In this document: positions 1 through 11,755 of the stretch, piece after piece
How the letters are laid out: every line of letters starts with the position of its first letter
How positions within the stretch are numbered: position 1 is the first letter of the stretch
Source of the DNA: Sipunculus nudus
Lineage: Eukaryota > Annelida > Sipuncula > Golfingiida > Sipunculidae
Direction of reading: 5' to 3'
Length of the DNA stretch: 64,000 bases
NCBI GenBank assembly: GCA_026874595.1
Contig: CM049317.1
Location: 54,021,618-54,085,617, forward strand
Notes under the pieces: model-generated
The model's database searches: none
What the model was told of the DNA's origin: nothing
What the model saw: only the letters and a program-made list of their open reading frames with translations
Translations under genes and position numbers: made by a program

Positions 1-36
1 AAGAACATAATAGTCGTCTCGAAAGAGGACAATTCA

Positions 37-360
37 GTCTGAGACTTTACACCAGTGTGGATATGTGCATACATGAGGCATTGCGTTACAATTTGGGCCT
101 CACTGTAATTTTCTAGTTGTCGGACATTGGCGATGATCGTTCCTGGTTGGCAATGGGTGTCTATTACCACTACAAGGATCTACATGTGGTTGCAAATATT
201 GTTTCATTTATACAATCGACCAAAATCAGTCAGGCTACACTCAACCTGAATAAATCATAAGCTATTTGTTGTTTTGATAATAAAACCTGATAATACCATT
301 TATGTGTTTCTATTGTCAAGCTAGTGTATTCTAGTATTTTATGGCGACTGGATAATACTG
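37..360. repeat. Boundary repeat R (unit 1 copy)
   Basis: Repeat of about 350 bp that recurs at each unit start: here, 25340-25690, 26158-26525 and 60115-60465. Landmarks are a GGACTTTACACCAGTGTG-like start, a 'TCGGACATTGGCGATGATCG' core and a 'AATAAAACCTGATA' end. The copies do not share one open frame, so I treat it as noncoding. Confidence 0.7.
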
Positions 361-717
361 AGCAATAATTGACTTGAAGATTCGTCCCAAAGTCCTTACA
401 GAATTTCAGCAGAAGCCCGTTTGCTGAAACTGGTACAGATTAGGCTTTGCTCTTCACAAATCCCAATTAAGACATATTTTTTCACTATTTGCAAAAACTG
501 CATATTAAAACAAAATCGCGCTAGAATTATACATGTGCGGATATATAAGCATCAATGGCGTATTGTCGTCTTTTCTGTTGATCAGCAACCATAGCGGTGG
601 GCTTGTATTGGCTCTGATCAGCTAATTGGAACAAACATCCATAAAGCTGACATTCAATAGTTAGGTTATTATTATAAACAAAGAATTTATGATTTCTAAA
701 ATAATATAATCAGATAT

Positions 718-767
<50 letters not shown>

Positions 768-2259
768 TCAAGTATTTGCACAATTGCAAGTTTTCATATT
801 CCGACAAATGATCTAGTCCAAGGAAGGTCTTTTTGTTGTTCGTTTGTTTTATATCCTGACAAACCTACGTCATATCCAGTGTTCCTGTAATTGTGCTGCA
901 TTGTCGCTCATGTTGACGCAGCAGTATTTGTCTGAACAGCTATGATTACCACACAATACAAAGAAATAATTAATATTAAATTCAATCTGACTTCCACCTC
1001 GTTAATCTTGTATACTGTGGTTCATGCGAACGAAAATATTTATAAATGATGTCATTTATCACTGCGGTTCATGCTAAAAGACGAAACTTGTTTTGACAGA
1101 GTAATAAAAACAAGTTTTTATAACCACATTCACATTGTTCTTAAAGCAAATATTATAACACCATGACTATTGTATTGCAGACAGCTCGTCAGAAGGGCAT
1201 AATAAGAACCTCTCTTAGCAAGAGATGATCTACAGACCTTTAATGTGTAGGCAGAGTAAGCCAGACAAGTATACTATTACAATCAAGGCAGGTGAATAGG
1301 ATACGAACTATGTTATTAATACACATCAGTGCTTGGTAGATAACGAAACAACTGGCGGTTTCCTTCTGGCCTATACCTACTCAGATAAATAACTATGCAG
1401 ACTTAGCCGATGAATATTTGATCAAAATCCCAGAAAACTGCGACGATTGAGCAGATACTTCCCATATTCTGGTATATGTGATTAGTTTAACAAAAATGTT
1501 CTTATCAGTTACACAATATCGATACTTACAAATTCGTTACAATTTTCATGTGTGACCATTATTTGCTTTTATAAGAAGATTCCAGCGAAATATATATTTA
1601 AATATGCCAAGTTCTAATCAGTATATAACAGTAAACGCTTCAATGGAATAGGCGAATGTCAATAGTGACTAATATAGTGTCTACTAATAAGTTTGGAGCT
1701 TAACACCCATATAGGGCTTTCCCCTTGAGGTGAACAGTGTACTACATCAAGATCTTAAAAAGTTTCCGTAGCGCTTTCGAAAAATAATTTCGAAATTTCT
1801 CAGGATTAATGAGGAAATGTTGATAATATTCCCATTAGATCACACTTGGCATCATCCTAAAAGTTGAACACCAAATCCTTACATACCGGAGGCCTGGCCT
1901 CAGACAAAAGCCGAATTTAATCACCGTCAATTATCATATAGATCAATCTCGTTTGGTTAATAAATATGAATTAGCTATGTAATAAAACTTTCCTGGTACA
2001 CTAAGCACGTGTAATTTGCACTTAAAGTGATTATTATCATGAAGAATGAAAGTAATTATGTGCTTTTTTTACATAATTTACCAATTAATCTAGGAGATTT
2101 ATATACCATCATGAATTTACAAGACAATTTATCCCTTTATACAGCTAATTTCTCAAAATTGTTGCTGTAGCAAAGTACTTCCTAGATGTCATAGGCTGTA
2201 GCAATGAAGGCATGTGTACAGTAACGTTTCCTTTATTGGATGTTCGAAGGACATATAAC
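361..2259 (+). other. Upstream region of A1, no gene seen
   Basis: Noncoding stretch between repeat R and the A1 start codon, conserved in units 2 (26526-28452) and 4 (60466-62005). It holds the (AT)n tract at 721-765. Promoter and 5' UTR of A1 should lie here, but no convincing core promoter motif can be assigned by eye. I see nothing else. Confidence 0.5.
721..765. repeat. (TA)n microsatellite
   Basis: Uninterrupted TA repeat upstream of A1. The orthologous tract in unit 2 (27001-27064) is longer, so the locus has changed length since duplication. No comparable tract is seen in unit 4. Confidence 0.95.
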
Positions 2260-5200
2260 ATGGTCTTAGTGATCTTGAGGTTGGGTTTATTTGGCATCTT
2301 GCTTCTTCACAATGCAGCAAAATCGACAAAACCCGCAGTTAGTGAGTAAATTCATTTATCAGAAAATGTTAGATAGAATTTATTTACTAGTAGATGTTAC
2401 GTATTACTCCATACCGTATTAACCTTTTTAAAGGGTTGATTTAGCATGTGTATTGTTTATAACTGTGATATTGTTCTATTTACAAGGTCACAGTTTGATA
2501 TATTTCACTGGTGCACCATGCAAACATGTATCTTCAGTCTTGAACATGAGTAGATTGGTTTTCACTCAGATAAATATTCACGTTACAGGCTGCAGTGATA
2601 ATGCGAGTGCTGACAAGTATTGTCTTATGTTCAAGACCAAAGAAGGTTGGAAAGAGGCTCAACAGCAGTGCAAACTGGCCGGGAGTGACGTAGGTCTTCC
2701 TCAGGACCAATCAGAAGAAGAGCACAAGTCTCTGCTGAAAATCATGACCCAGCTAAAAATAGACTCCATGTGGCTCTCACTTAGGAATATCAAACTAGAT
2801 AACTGGACCTGGATAAATGATGGCTCAGGTTAAACCAAATATCTCAAAGCATGTATATAAACTGAATGATCTATGAACAGTAGAGGTTGTCATAACATAA
2901 TTTCGATTATAAAATGCTGTATAAGAGGAATATAATGTGTTCGCAAAAGGCAGCCTCCATGACAGCAGTATCGAGAAAATAAAAAAAAATAAACCTGTCG
3001 GGGGTAGAGAAGGCCGCGGGGTGCGACATAAATAATCTGAACACAGCGTCCAGCCAGAATTCTCCTGCGGGCAGGGATTGATGGCAAGGAGATGGGTATC
3101 AGCAAAGTGTTAGGGGATATAACGCATGTTTTGGAGCACGGCTAATACTCAAATTATATAAGGATTTCAGACAGTCTCATCAATGTGCATATATGTTTAA
3201 ATTTATTTAGCATTCATCGTGAATTCATATGAATGTGTTCACCAATCTGGAGAGTCGAGTGGAAAACGGTCATCTCTATCCGCTGACGACGCGGGTTTGA
3301 TGACAGGCGTGGCGTTGAGAGTGCGTTGTTCGGCCAGTCTAAAATCAGTGGTTCTAACCGGGCCCTCCCAACTCTACAATGTATCGAACGCAACCATCCG
3401 AGCCATGAAGAGTATTAGATATTATTACCAATCAATGAAAAAAAATTAAGTTTACATGCAATAAAAATTAGGTTTACATACATTTTTTTCAGGACGAGAG
3501 CCTGCAAGAGGACCACATGATGGCCGATGTGGGGTTTATGTTTTGATAGGAAAAGACCTGGATGTGGACAAGACTTATTGCTTTTCCAGACTGCCCACCA
3601 AATACGTCTGCGAACACAAAAGTGAGGCACCGCGTTAATTACCTTGAAATAGATTAAACCATCAAAGTGATAAAAATTTCTCCCACTCTTATTATAGGCT
3701 GAAATTAACTTATATATGTGCGTTTTTTATATATGTCTGTCGAACTGTTCTCTTAGTGGTTAAATGTCATATGCAGATTTTTAATCTCGTAACTACATAG
3801 GTCGCATTAGAATAAAAAATTAACTCGAATATTAGAGGCATAACGGACACGAAATTCGAAACAAAACATTTTTATACAATGGTTATCTCCATCAAGAGGT
3901 ACTATTTCATAATATATAATTCAAAATTGTCAAACTATTCTATTAAATTAATCCCACATTGTATAGAAGAATTATACGAACCAAACTATGTCATATCTCG
4001 ACATATGATGAAAATGATTTTTTCGTGTAAAATAAATTAAATTAATCCGCGCAAGTAGTTGCCATTCACTTTAATTAAATAAGTACTTTCTGTATTTTAA
4101 AAGTTTACTATTTCATTTCAGGTTCAACCTGTCCTACTGTCGTCCCTCGATATAACTGTATCATTGTCCGAGGCAAGGCCGTAACGCTGCATGGTGACGT
4201 GTACGACTGGTTTACAGCCAGGGCATTGTGTCGGACCATCGGGGCCAACTTGCTTTATATTGATGTAGAAGGTTTCGGAAGTGAATATGCAAAATTACTG
4301 GAGTTGCATAAAGACAGAGAGGTATTTATTGGACTTCGTAGAGAAGATTGGTTCTTTGTTGACCCGATGGGAAGTAAGTTATACAATAAATGTATATTAA
4401 TTTAATTTAGAAATATCCCACAGAGTGAAATAGTAACGGGAGTTATGCTTTTGCTTGTATGTATTTCTGTCTGTCTCTTAGCAATATAACACAAAAGTAA
4501 TTCATGGATTTTGATAATTTTTTAAGGATAGGACAGTAATTATACAATTAGTTTAATTTTAAAGGGTGATCCGGGTTCTCGTCTGGATCCAGGAAAAGGC
4601 TGTTTTTCTGACAATGCCTTATTTAGAGCTTACAATAATAAGTTGTGAGCTCTGGTAGTAATATTTTCTTTATTCAGTACCCTAGTTTAACCGGTCTACT
4701 TCAACGTCCCAACTTTTAGTACAAAGGTAGAAGCAAGTAAACAGATGGACGTTATTCGTTGACACGGAAGCGCCTAACTTGAGGTGTTAGGGTTTTTTTG
4801 GGGGGATAGAGACACATCCATGTATTTCTCCTCAACTGGTGTGCTCACAGCTCTTGAAGTGCACAGTTCAGTTGTGCGCCACCATATATTTTTTTCGGTT
4901 CGAAGATTTTGCAGGCTTTGTTGATGCAGCTTCACCACTTTGGGCGGTCCTGGGTAGTGATCTTTTTTAGTGTCAAAGTACTTAAAAGAAGCTTACATAT
5001 AATCTCTGAGTCGTTCCTTTAGGGTCCCGTGTGTGTGTGTGTTCCGAAGGCTTTTCATATTTGGATTTGGTATTAACAATCACTGTCCGAGTGAGAATTC
5101 TGCTATAAGAAAACTGGTCTACTGCCAAGAAATTTCACCTGTCATATCATGATAGTGGGTTCTATCTACGCAGAATACATGGCTGGTGATTGCATCACCT

Positions 5201-7745
5201 CTGTTTTCTTTGTGCTGATATTAAAAACCAAAAAAATGTCACACCAAGTTGGAAACTTTTACATACCCAGCATTAAGCCGGGACACATGGCACAATCTAC
5301 ACAACTTCTTCCACTTTGTCGATAGCCTAGAATTACGGACGTTTAAGACCTCTCTATCACCTCTGCACTTCAGGCGTACCCTTTGTGACTAGAGGGTGAA
5401 TGAACGTCCTGCTAAGCATGCTGGGAGATAACTTACAGCCAAGTTTGATACTAGGGTTGACTGGGAAGGTGCTTCTCATTCATGCAGCCTTGATGTCACC
5501 ATGCGATCGTTTAATTCGCGTGGCCTAAATTACAGCAGCACTTGGACTTTAACTACCAGAGACTCTGCTGGCTACATTGTCGAAAGTTTTCATGGCAGCC
5601 ACAAAGGTGATGTAGAGTTCACAGCTCTGCTCCAGACAATTCACCTGAATTAAGGCAGCAGTTGTACCACCTTTTTCAGAAGCTTTATTGTATGGCTGAC
5701 CCCGATGAGCAGTCATGGTAGACGCTTCAGCAGAAATCTTGCAGAGAAAGTATTGTTACTTGTCTGTGGTTATGGTGGTTGTAGCCTGGTTGTTGCCTTT
5801 CTTCTGACAGAGATACAGAATTAATAAGTCTCTGAATTTCTCAGCATTCCTTCCCTATTCTGGAATGATTGAGACACCGAAGTGTATTGAGTTTTACTAG
5901 GAGAGCAAACCACCTGCAGAGATAATACATGGTACTGTATGTTGATGTCGAGCTTTTTACTGTCAGAAAAGACATATCTCTCCCTTTTACCACGCTAGGT
6001 ATCTAAGTAAGGCGGTATTTTATGTTACATAATAAGACATCTTATGGCAAATCTTATGGCCCATGTGTATGAATTCTTATTTCTTTTCAGAATATTGAAA
6101 TAAATCCTTTATAAAAGTGGGCTCAATAAAAATTACACAGTTGTTTATAAATACAGACACCCATACAAAGGTCTCAGCACGTTTTGTTTTCCAAAGTAGA
6201 TTTGGAAAATAGCGATTTTCTTTACTGAACCATGTATCGTTTCTTGAACTTGTTCTTACTTCCTGAATCATAAGGAAAAAATCATTAGGTTAACCTCAAA
6301 TCTTTTTTAATAGGTAAGGCAGATATGACAAATGTATTTTGGGGAAAACAAAAACAGAGAGTAAATGTCAGTTGTGCTGTTTTGGATCGTCAGAGCGGTA
6401 TGTGGAACCCATCAAACTGTGATGTTCATCATCCATTTATATGTCAGATATGTAAGTATTATCATGTTTCGCTATATCACCCAAAAGTATATTGTATTTT
6501 ACAGGTAATATAATTATTTTGCTGTTCCACTGTACCTAGTAATGGACCAACCAGATGTAGATAGCTCGGTTATGTACGATACACAGAGGGTCGTATCAGC
6601 TCGCCACGTCTTTAACGGTCAGCTTGGGTGTACCTCTATTAAACGAGTAATGTATCGAACGTGTACTTCCATAATGAATGACTCGCGTGCATCCGCTACG
6701 ATTCATATTTTATTGTCACATTTTATGTTTTGTTTTAGACAAGAACCCTCTGACAACTAAATCAGCAGGTCCTGGACACTCATTAGGTCAGTTTAAGTAA
6801 TTTTCTCATTAATATCCATCCGTAAGCACCAATCCATACTCTTCATGTGTTTCCATTATCGAAATTAATGACATGTATAACACCAATCTCGTATAACTTT
6901 ATGTTCCCGGGACAAATATATCGTATATTTGCTCTGTTTGACCTACTAATTATGGGCTCTGACACCAGACGACGGGACGGAATATAACGAACTGCATCGT
7001 ATATGATGTTTAGTGAAATGTATAGTGCATAGTGATGTTTATATGAAATATGCTCTGACAAAGCACTTTACCGAAAATACCAAGAGTTGTGTCATTGGAG
7101 GATGGCAGAAATATATATTTCTGGGTCAACACAATGACCAGGTGACCAACTACGATGCAAAATAAAGATCAAACGCAAAGAACTGTCCGCATACGGTTAA
7201 TTAAACAGGCTAACGTTTATAATGATCCATTGTTTATCAGTTCTTTTATTTGCAAAAAAATTGCAGGAAAAATATGTCTTTTATTTCACTTGAAATCACA
7301 AGATTCAACCTGTGAGCCACAAGCTTCCAATAGAGCGTACCTTAGCAACATGTACTTGTGGATGCCGGCATCGGGAATCCTTCAGGTTCTCACGATAGCT
7401 GTGATTTGCCTCTGTTCTGCTCGAACCAGACGTACGTACTCATATTTTCAAAAGCATTTGAAATTTAACAAATACATTTATTAAGTTATCTTTGTTGTGG
7501 TTTTGCTTCATAGGCCTTGCTTACTTTCATGTGCCAGATAACTGTAATAAAAGAAATACATCATTTCCGACAAGTGTTCCCTTTTCTTGTGAGTTCACTT
7601 TATTTTTGTTTTAGAGAAATTTTCAGATGCCAGGCGAGGCAGGCGACATCCAGAGAAAACCATGAGTTATCTTCCGGGTACGTCATTATTTACGTTAATC
7701 AACGTAACGCCAGTAGATCAGGACACAAATGAAGCTCGTTTGTAA
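2260..7745 (+). CDS. A1: intact two-CTLD single-pass membrane receptor (8 exons)
   Basis: Exons: 2260-2341, 2589-2828, 3493-3621, 4122-4373, 6314-6451, 6739-6786, 7303-7431, 7615-7745. Every intron is GT-AG and phase 1, and the joined frame is open for about 382 residues. The start ATG has A at -3 and G at +4. Exon 1 encodes a signal peptide (core 'LVILRLGLFGILLL'). Exons 2-3 encode CTLD1 (about residues 28-150), with paired cysteines, 'WLSL', 'NWTWINDG' and a C-terminal 'YVCEHK'. Exons 4-5 encode CTLD2 (about 151-280), with 'YDWFTARALC', 'VFIGL', 'WNPSNC' and 'FICQI'. Exon 6 is a short stalk. Exon 7 holds a TM helix (about 315-336) followed by basic residues, and exon 8 a 46-residue tail. 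EPN/QPD and WND motifs are absent, so calcium-dependent sugar binding is unlikely. Exon 7 could instead start at 7267, adding 12 in-frame codons. Role inferred: cell-surface recognition receptor; ligand unknown. Confidence 0.85.
4735..5870 (-). mobile_element. Degraded LINE reverse transcriptase fragment in A1 intron 4
   Basis: Read on the minus strand, this intronic stretch encodes broken pieces of a non-LTR retrotransposon reverse transcriptase, in the correct order. A segment like 'LYITFVAAMKTFDNV' (from about 5640 down to 5570) resembles the 'F.DY.KAFDSV' motif. 'IKLGCKLSPSML' (about 5455-5414) resembles 'VRQGCLLSP.LF'. 'STKKTEVMQSP' (about 5217-5186) resembles the later 'KTEVM' motif. 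Frameshifts and stops are frequent. The same fragment lies at the same place in unit 2 (about 31000-32080), so it inserted before the duplication. The LINE clade cannot be assigned by eye. Confidence 0.75.
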
Positions 7746-8922
7746 CTGGAATAATACACGGCAGAGCGCATACCGCGACATTCGCGAAACGATCCTGATG
7801 GATCCGCAGCAATCTGCGTAACAGTTATTCGCTTCTTTCCTGTCCCATGTTAACCTGTCACATATTTTCGAGGATACGCCCTTCCTGTCAAACCATCAAG
7901 TTGCGCATGCGCAAGTTGGTGCAACTATCTGAGCTTTTGTGATTGATGCACTCAGAAGTGGGCCCTTATTGATGACTTCTTTAATGACACCTTAAAATTT
8001 ATAGTGCTTAATTATCTACGAACTTGACTTCTACAAGGTTTATCTTGTACTAATTTGTAATTTTGCCGGAAAATTGAGTTAAAGTCTGGATGACATTTCT
8101 CACTGTGGTTTATGATTAAAGGGGCCCATTCACGTAACCTCTATGTTAAATATACACAAATGTAGTATTTGTACCTTATAAATTATGGACTCTACTGGTA
8201 TTTCTTTCGAAACCATTTCTTTCTTCCTGTACACAAGTCAAGGAAGGCTTTGCCGAGGGAGGGATCATGCAGAAGATACAAACAGCGCTCATGCAACCTG
8301 GTTGCCATGCCGCGCGACTTCAAAATAAAGGATTGATTTTCAAGCTTCTTGACCATATTTCTTCTTGGTTGCTTCGGTCATGTTATTTCTCTTTGTCTTG
8401 AAAGTGCCGCGCATGCATACAATCGGACCTTTTGTCACATAAAAAGTTGTTTTTTTTTCAGCTAAAATAAACTATTGACGTGCACTTATACTAATGGTGT
8501 TGGAAACGTTCATGTAATTTAAAGAATAAACAGATATTATGTTGCCAAAAATGCTGGGACATTATCAATCATAACATAATTTAATCCCAGTTACACAAAT
8601 AAAAGTGGACAATAAGAGAAAAGATACTTGGTGGATATAGGTACAAGATTAAGGAAACATGTGTTTTATCTAAACTGCTGTCAGGTGGTTACACGAGAAA
8701 ATATATACATGTTATACTGATGATAAGTGATGTAACGATCACGTTATATGTATCGCGATGTTAGTAATTCAAAAGCATAAATAGATAATCAAAATACACG
8801 AAAATATTTTTAATGTGCTCGCCTGTTCCTACTTATGGCGATCGCTTCGAGAGCCCAGAGCAGTATGCAATATTTCACCTTTGTTTAGTAAGAACAATAA
8901 TAATATCAAAATAGAAGTCTAC

Positions 8923-9185
8923 ATTCTAATGAATACAAGCCTCCGTCATTCACTTGTTTGGTATATATCCCCAGGTTCATTCGTGCATGAGCGACTTTAT
9001 TCGTAAATATTCTTTGACGAAGTCCCTGGATCCGAATCATGCGTCGGATCAACACCATAATATAATAGATTCTTTATTACCCTATTTTAAGGTTGCCCTG
9101 AACGTTTCATGACACTCCGATTATGACTGTGTGAGTTATATTGTGCAGATACACTAAAACACACAACACGAATGAGGCAATACCA
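8923..9185 (+). repeat. RF1 interspersed repeat
   Basis: One copy of a family of about 260-400 bp found at least 12 times in the window. Landmarks in order: 'GCAAGCCTCCGCCATTCAC'-like start, 'CCTGGATCCGGA' core with a second TCCGGATC-like half, 'AAAATCTAATCGATTCTT', 'GCGTGAGTTATATTGTG', and a CA-rich tail ending near 'GGAGGCAATTA'. The unit 2 equivalent is 34735-35000. Probably a non-autonomous retroposon; class unproven. Confidence 0.7.
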
Positions 9186-9304
9186 AAATGTGTCATGTCA
9201 GTTACGCCTCGGTTAATTTTGTTTGTAGCTGAATGCTCCTTTCGCTCCAATCCAGAATGAACTAAGATGATATAGGACCGATAACAGTTTAACTTGTCTA
9301 TGTG

Positions 9305-9460
9305 TTAATTGCCTCTGCAAGCAGGGTGTGCGTTCATCCCCGTTCGTGTGTTTGATTATGTGTGTGTGTTTGTGTGATTGTCCTCACATAACTCTAGCAA
9401 TCAGGAACGGCATCAAATGCGCGTATTCGGGAATGAAAAGTTCCCTTGTCACCTGCTCCC
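9305..9460 (-). repeat. RF1 repeat, partial, inverted
   Basis: Reverse-complement copy of the 3' half of RF1, beginning 'TTAATTGCCTCTGCAAGC' with the TG-rich tail next to it. It follows the direct copy at 8923-9185 and forms a head-to-tail-inverted pair. The same pair exists in unit 2 (34735-35000 and 35110-35260). Confidence 0.6.
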
Positions 9461-9741
9461 CGCCGGAACACTTAGATGCGGTTCCCCCCAAACTGCATGA
9501 AGCGTTGCCCTCATGGTGTTATCTTTATAACATTATAATTTTTCTTAATTAAGACATTTCAAGTATACATATGTAGCTTATATTTTTTATACAAACAATC
9601 CTTCCAGTTTGTTTTATCTTGTGAGAACAAGAAGTGTGTTTTAACAATCCTAGCTTATACAACAGACGAAAAATACAACGAACCTTAAGTCTTACAATCA
9701 CAATCCCTACTTGGACAGAGAGGAAGGAAACTGGCCAATTG

Positions 9742-9764
9742 TTTTTTTTTTTTTTTTTTTTTTT
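9742..9764. repeat. Poly-T run
   Basis: Homopolymer T tract of about 23 bases in the A1-B1 intergenic region. The equivalent site in unit 2 (about 35545) has only a short T run, so the tract expanded or was added in unit 1. Confidence 0.85.
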
Positions 9765-9894
9765 GTTTTTTACAAATATAGCCAGTCAAACACGAACATA
9801 AAGGCTAATTTAGTCTCACTGAATTATTTCTGGCCCAAAGCATTTGGCTCCGTTCACTTCTTACACAGCGCTCATACACTGCAGTCATTCAAAA

Positions 9895-10130
9895 TCCTCG
9901 TTTTAAACACTGCTCAGTACAGCAAAGGTTTCGTGGTCTCACCGCCGCTGCTCAGACAAGGCAAATAATCATAATCTGACCAATGAGAGCGTGGTGTAGC
10001 ATTATGCATCAAACACCAAGTTTGAAATCTGAGACATCCCGCTCTCATTGGTTGGATTCTTGTCCTGTGCAAGCCCTGGTGTTGAGACTCTGAATGACTT
10101 GTTAAGCAAAGCAGCGATTAAAACGACTGA
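9895..10130. repeat. Imperfect palindromic element (MITE-like)
   Basis: The two halves are imperfect inverted copies. 'CGTTTTAA' with 'CTGCT' near 9900 matches the reverse complement near 10120, and 'CCAATGAGAGCG' (about 9981) is exactly mirrored by 'CGCTCTCATTGG' (about 10041). The whole can fold into a long hairpin. An equivalent element at about 35610-35845 in unit 2 shows it predates the duplication. Probably a MITE; target-site duplications are not clear. Confidence 0.6.
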
Positions 10131-11019
10131 AGTTTACAATCACGGCCTGAGAAGCGTAATTGCTCTGCAAATATATCAAAACACAAACAAAAAGGGAGCC
10201 CGTTAAATAGCTATCTATTTTGTTTGAACATATACGGGTATAGGTTACATATAGGTCAACAATGACTACAATATAAATGTTTGATCGTCCTATGAATATG
10301 CAAAGACTGTAATGATTACAATGAGCTTATTGTGTATTAATTTGTGAAAGATAATAAAAGTACAAATATCAACTAAGCTGGAAATTAACATGAACAGGAT
10401 GTGTGTTATCAGTTGTCTGCCGCAGCTGTAACAGACGCCCTACAGTCAACATGGCATCCATTATATGTCAAGCTAAATATTTACTTGTAGCTTATCGCTT
10501 TTTGCGCATTTGTCACAGATAAGTTTTCATTCTAGATTTATGCAGTTTTGTTCACGTAACAAACTTAAGCGTTACTTTTATTCCTCAGAGTGAAATAATG
10601 GACTTTCATTTAACACTCAAATTTAGCTCTACACCACTGAAATGAGACCTTTATCAGTTTACAAAATTGTTATACTTCTGTAAAAAGCTATACATGTACA
10701 AACTCGAGATATAACGGTCACGTATCTACATATAAGGAATCAGTCTGTCTTTACCCTGAATCCTTAGCCTGCGAATGTTTAGTTTGGTTCTATATATATA
10801 GGTCATATATATATATAAAGTTGATACAGGCCACATATATAAAATGTGTCATGCAAGAGGACCATCCTGAAATCTCCACTGTATATATCTACAAATCTAC
10901 AAAAAAAATAGTTAACACGAATGACAGTCATGAATTAACATTAATATATCCGAATCGTAAATGTACGAACACTAAGGATACCATAGGCTCAGTTATATTG
11001 GTTAAAAAATTAACGAGAA

Positions 11020-11275
11020 ATATGGCATGCAAACCTCTGCCATGCATTCGCATTCACTTATTCGGCCCATATATCCACGTTAATTCGTGCATAAGTGACT
11101 CTACATTTGTGGATATTCCATGACAACGTACCTAAATCCGGATTATATGCCGGATCCACAACAAAAAAATAATGATCCTCCATTTGCCAATTCCAAAATG
11201 CCATTCACGTTTGCATGACTTCTGTTGTGAACACATACACATACACAACCACACGCACCACAAGCACACACACAA
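11020..11275 (+). repeat. RF1 interspersed repeat
   Basis: Copy with the 'TTCACTTATTCGGCCCATAT' segment, a diverged GGATCC core near 11130-11158 and a CA-rich 3' tail. The unit 2 equivalent is 36850-37110. Confidence 0.65.
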
Positions 11276-11559
11276 CCTACTGCATTTCTACGAATTTTCG
11301 GTCATCTGAGGCCCTACGAATTATAGAAACTATCTTGCGACAGTCCAATGATTGTCCCACGTTCTATATGTGAAATTCCTACGAATGTTTTGTCGTTGTA
11401 GCTCATTCCTGCCACCGACGTGGGTTTGTCTTAAGCTTACGACACATACATCGCACAACACATATATGAGAGTTCTACGGAAGAAATTTGGGGGAAATAT
11501 TCTTTATAATAAGACCATATCCTAGGGACCTCATACGACTGTCGAAGGAAGAGCGTATG

Positions 11560-11755
11560 GTTAGACTTGGACAGCCCCGACCAATTTTCCCACGACCTTC
11601 GTACAACAATCATTTTCTATGTTAACGCTTAAACGAAATTATCAAAAAAATAATCACCCAAGCCTACAACGACTCCATTTGGCGTAGTGTTGCTGAAATC
11701 GAACGACATTCAAAATCGTATGTTCTTTGTGACTTAGGCTTCAGGCTTTATAAAT
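11560..11755 (+). other. Weak ORF remnant of unknown origin
   Basis: The frame encoding 'AEIERHSKSYVLCDLG' is shared with unit 2 (37382-37591, where it is open for about 69 codons). Here it is broken upstream by a stop. The peptide is similar in both copies but matches no family I recognise. It could be debris of a mobile element or a chance frame in duplicated DNA. Confidence 0.2.

Noticed and set aside
2453-2833. Unspliced ORF running into A1 exon 2 with a hydrophobic start, possible alternative first exon
   Set aside because: Its start is TTG, not ATG. The matching ORF upstream of A2 exon 2 has a different N-terminal sequence, and a good signal-peptide exon with a phase-matched donor lies at 2260-2341.
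7267-7302. Extended form of A1 exon 7 starting after TTGCAG
   Set aside because: In frame and open in A1, but the same extension has a stop in A2. Kept only as an alternative acceptor in the A1 entry.
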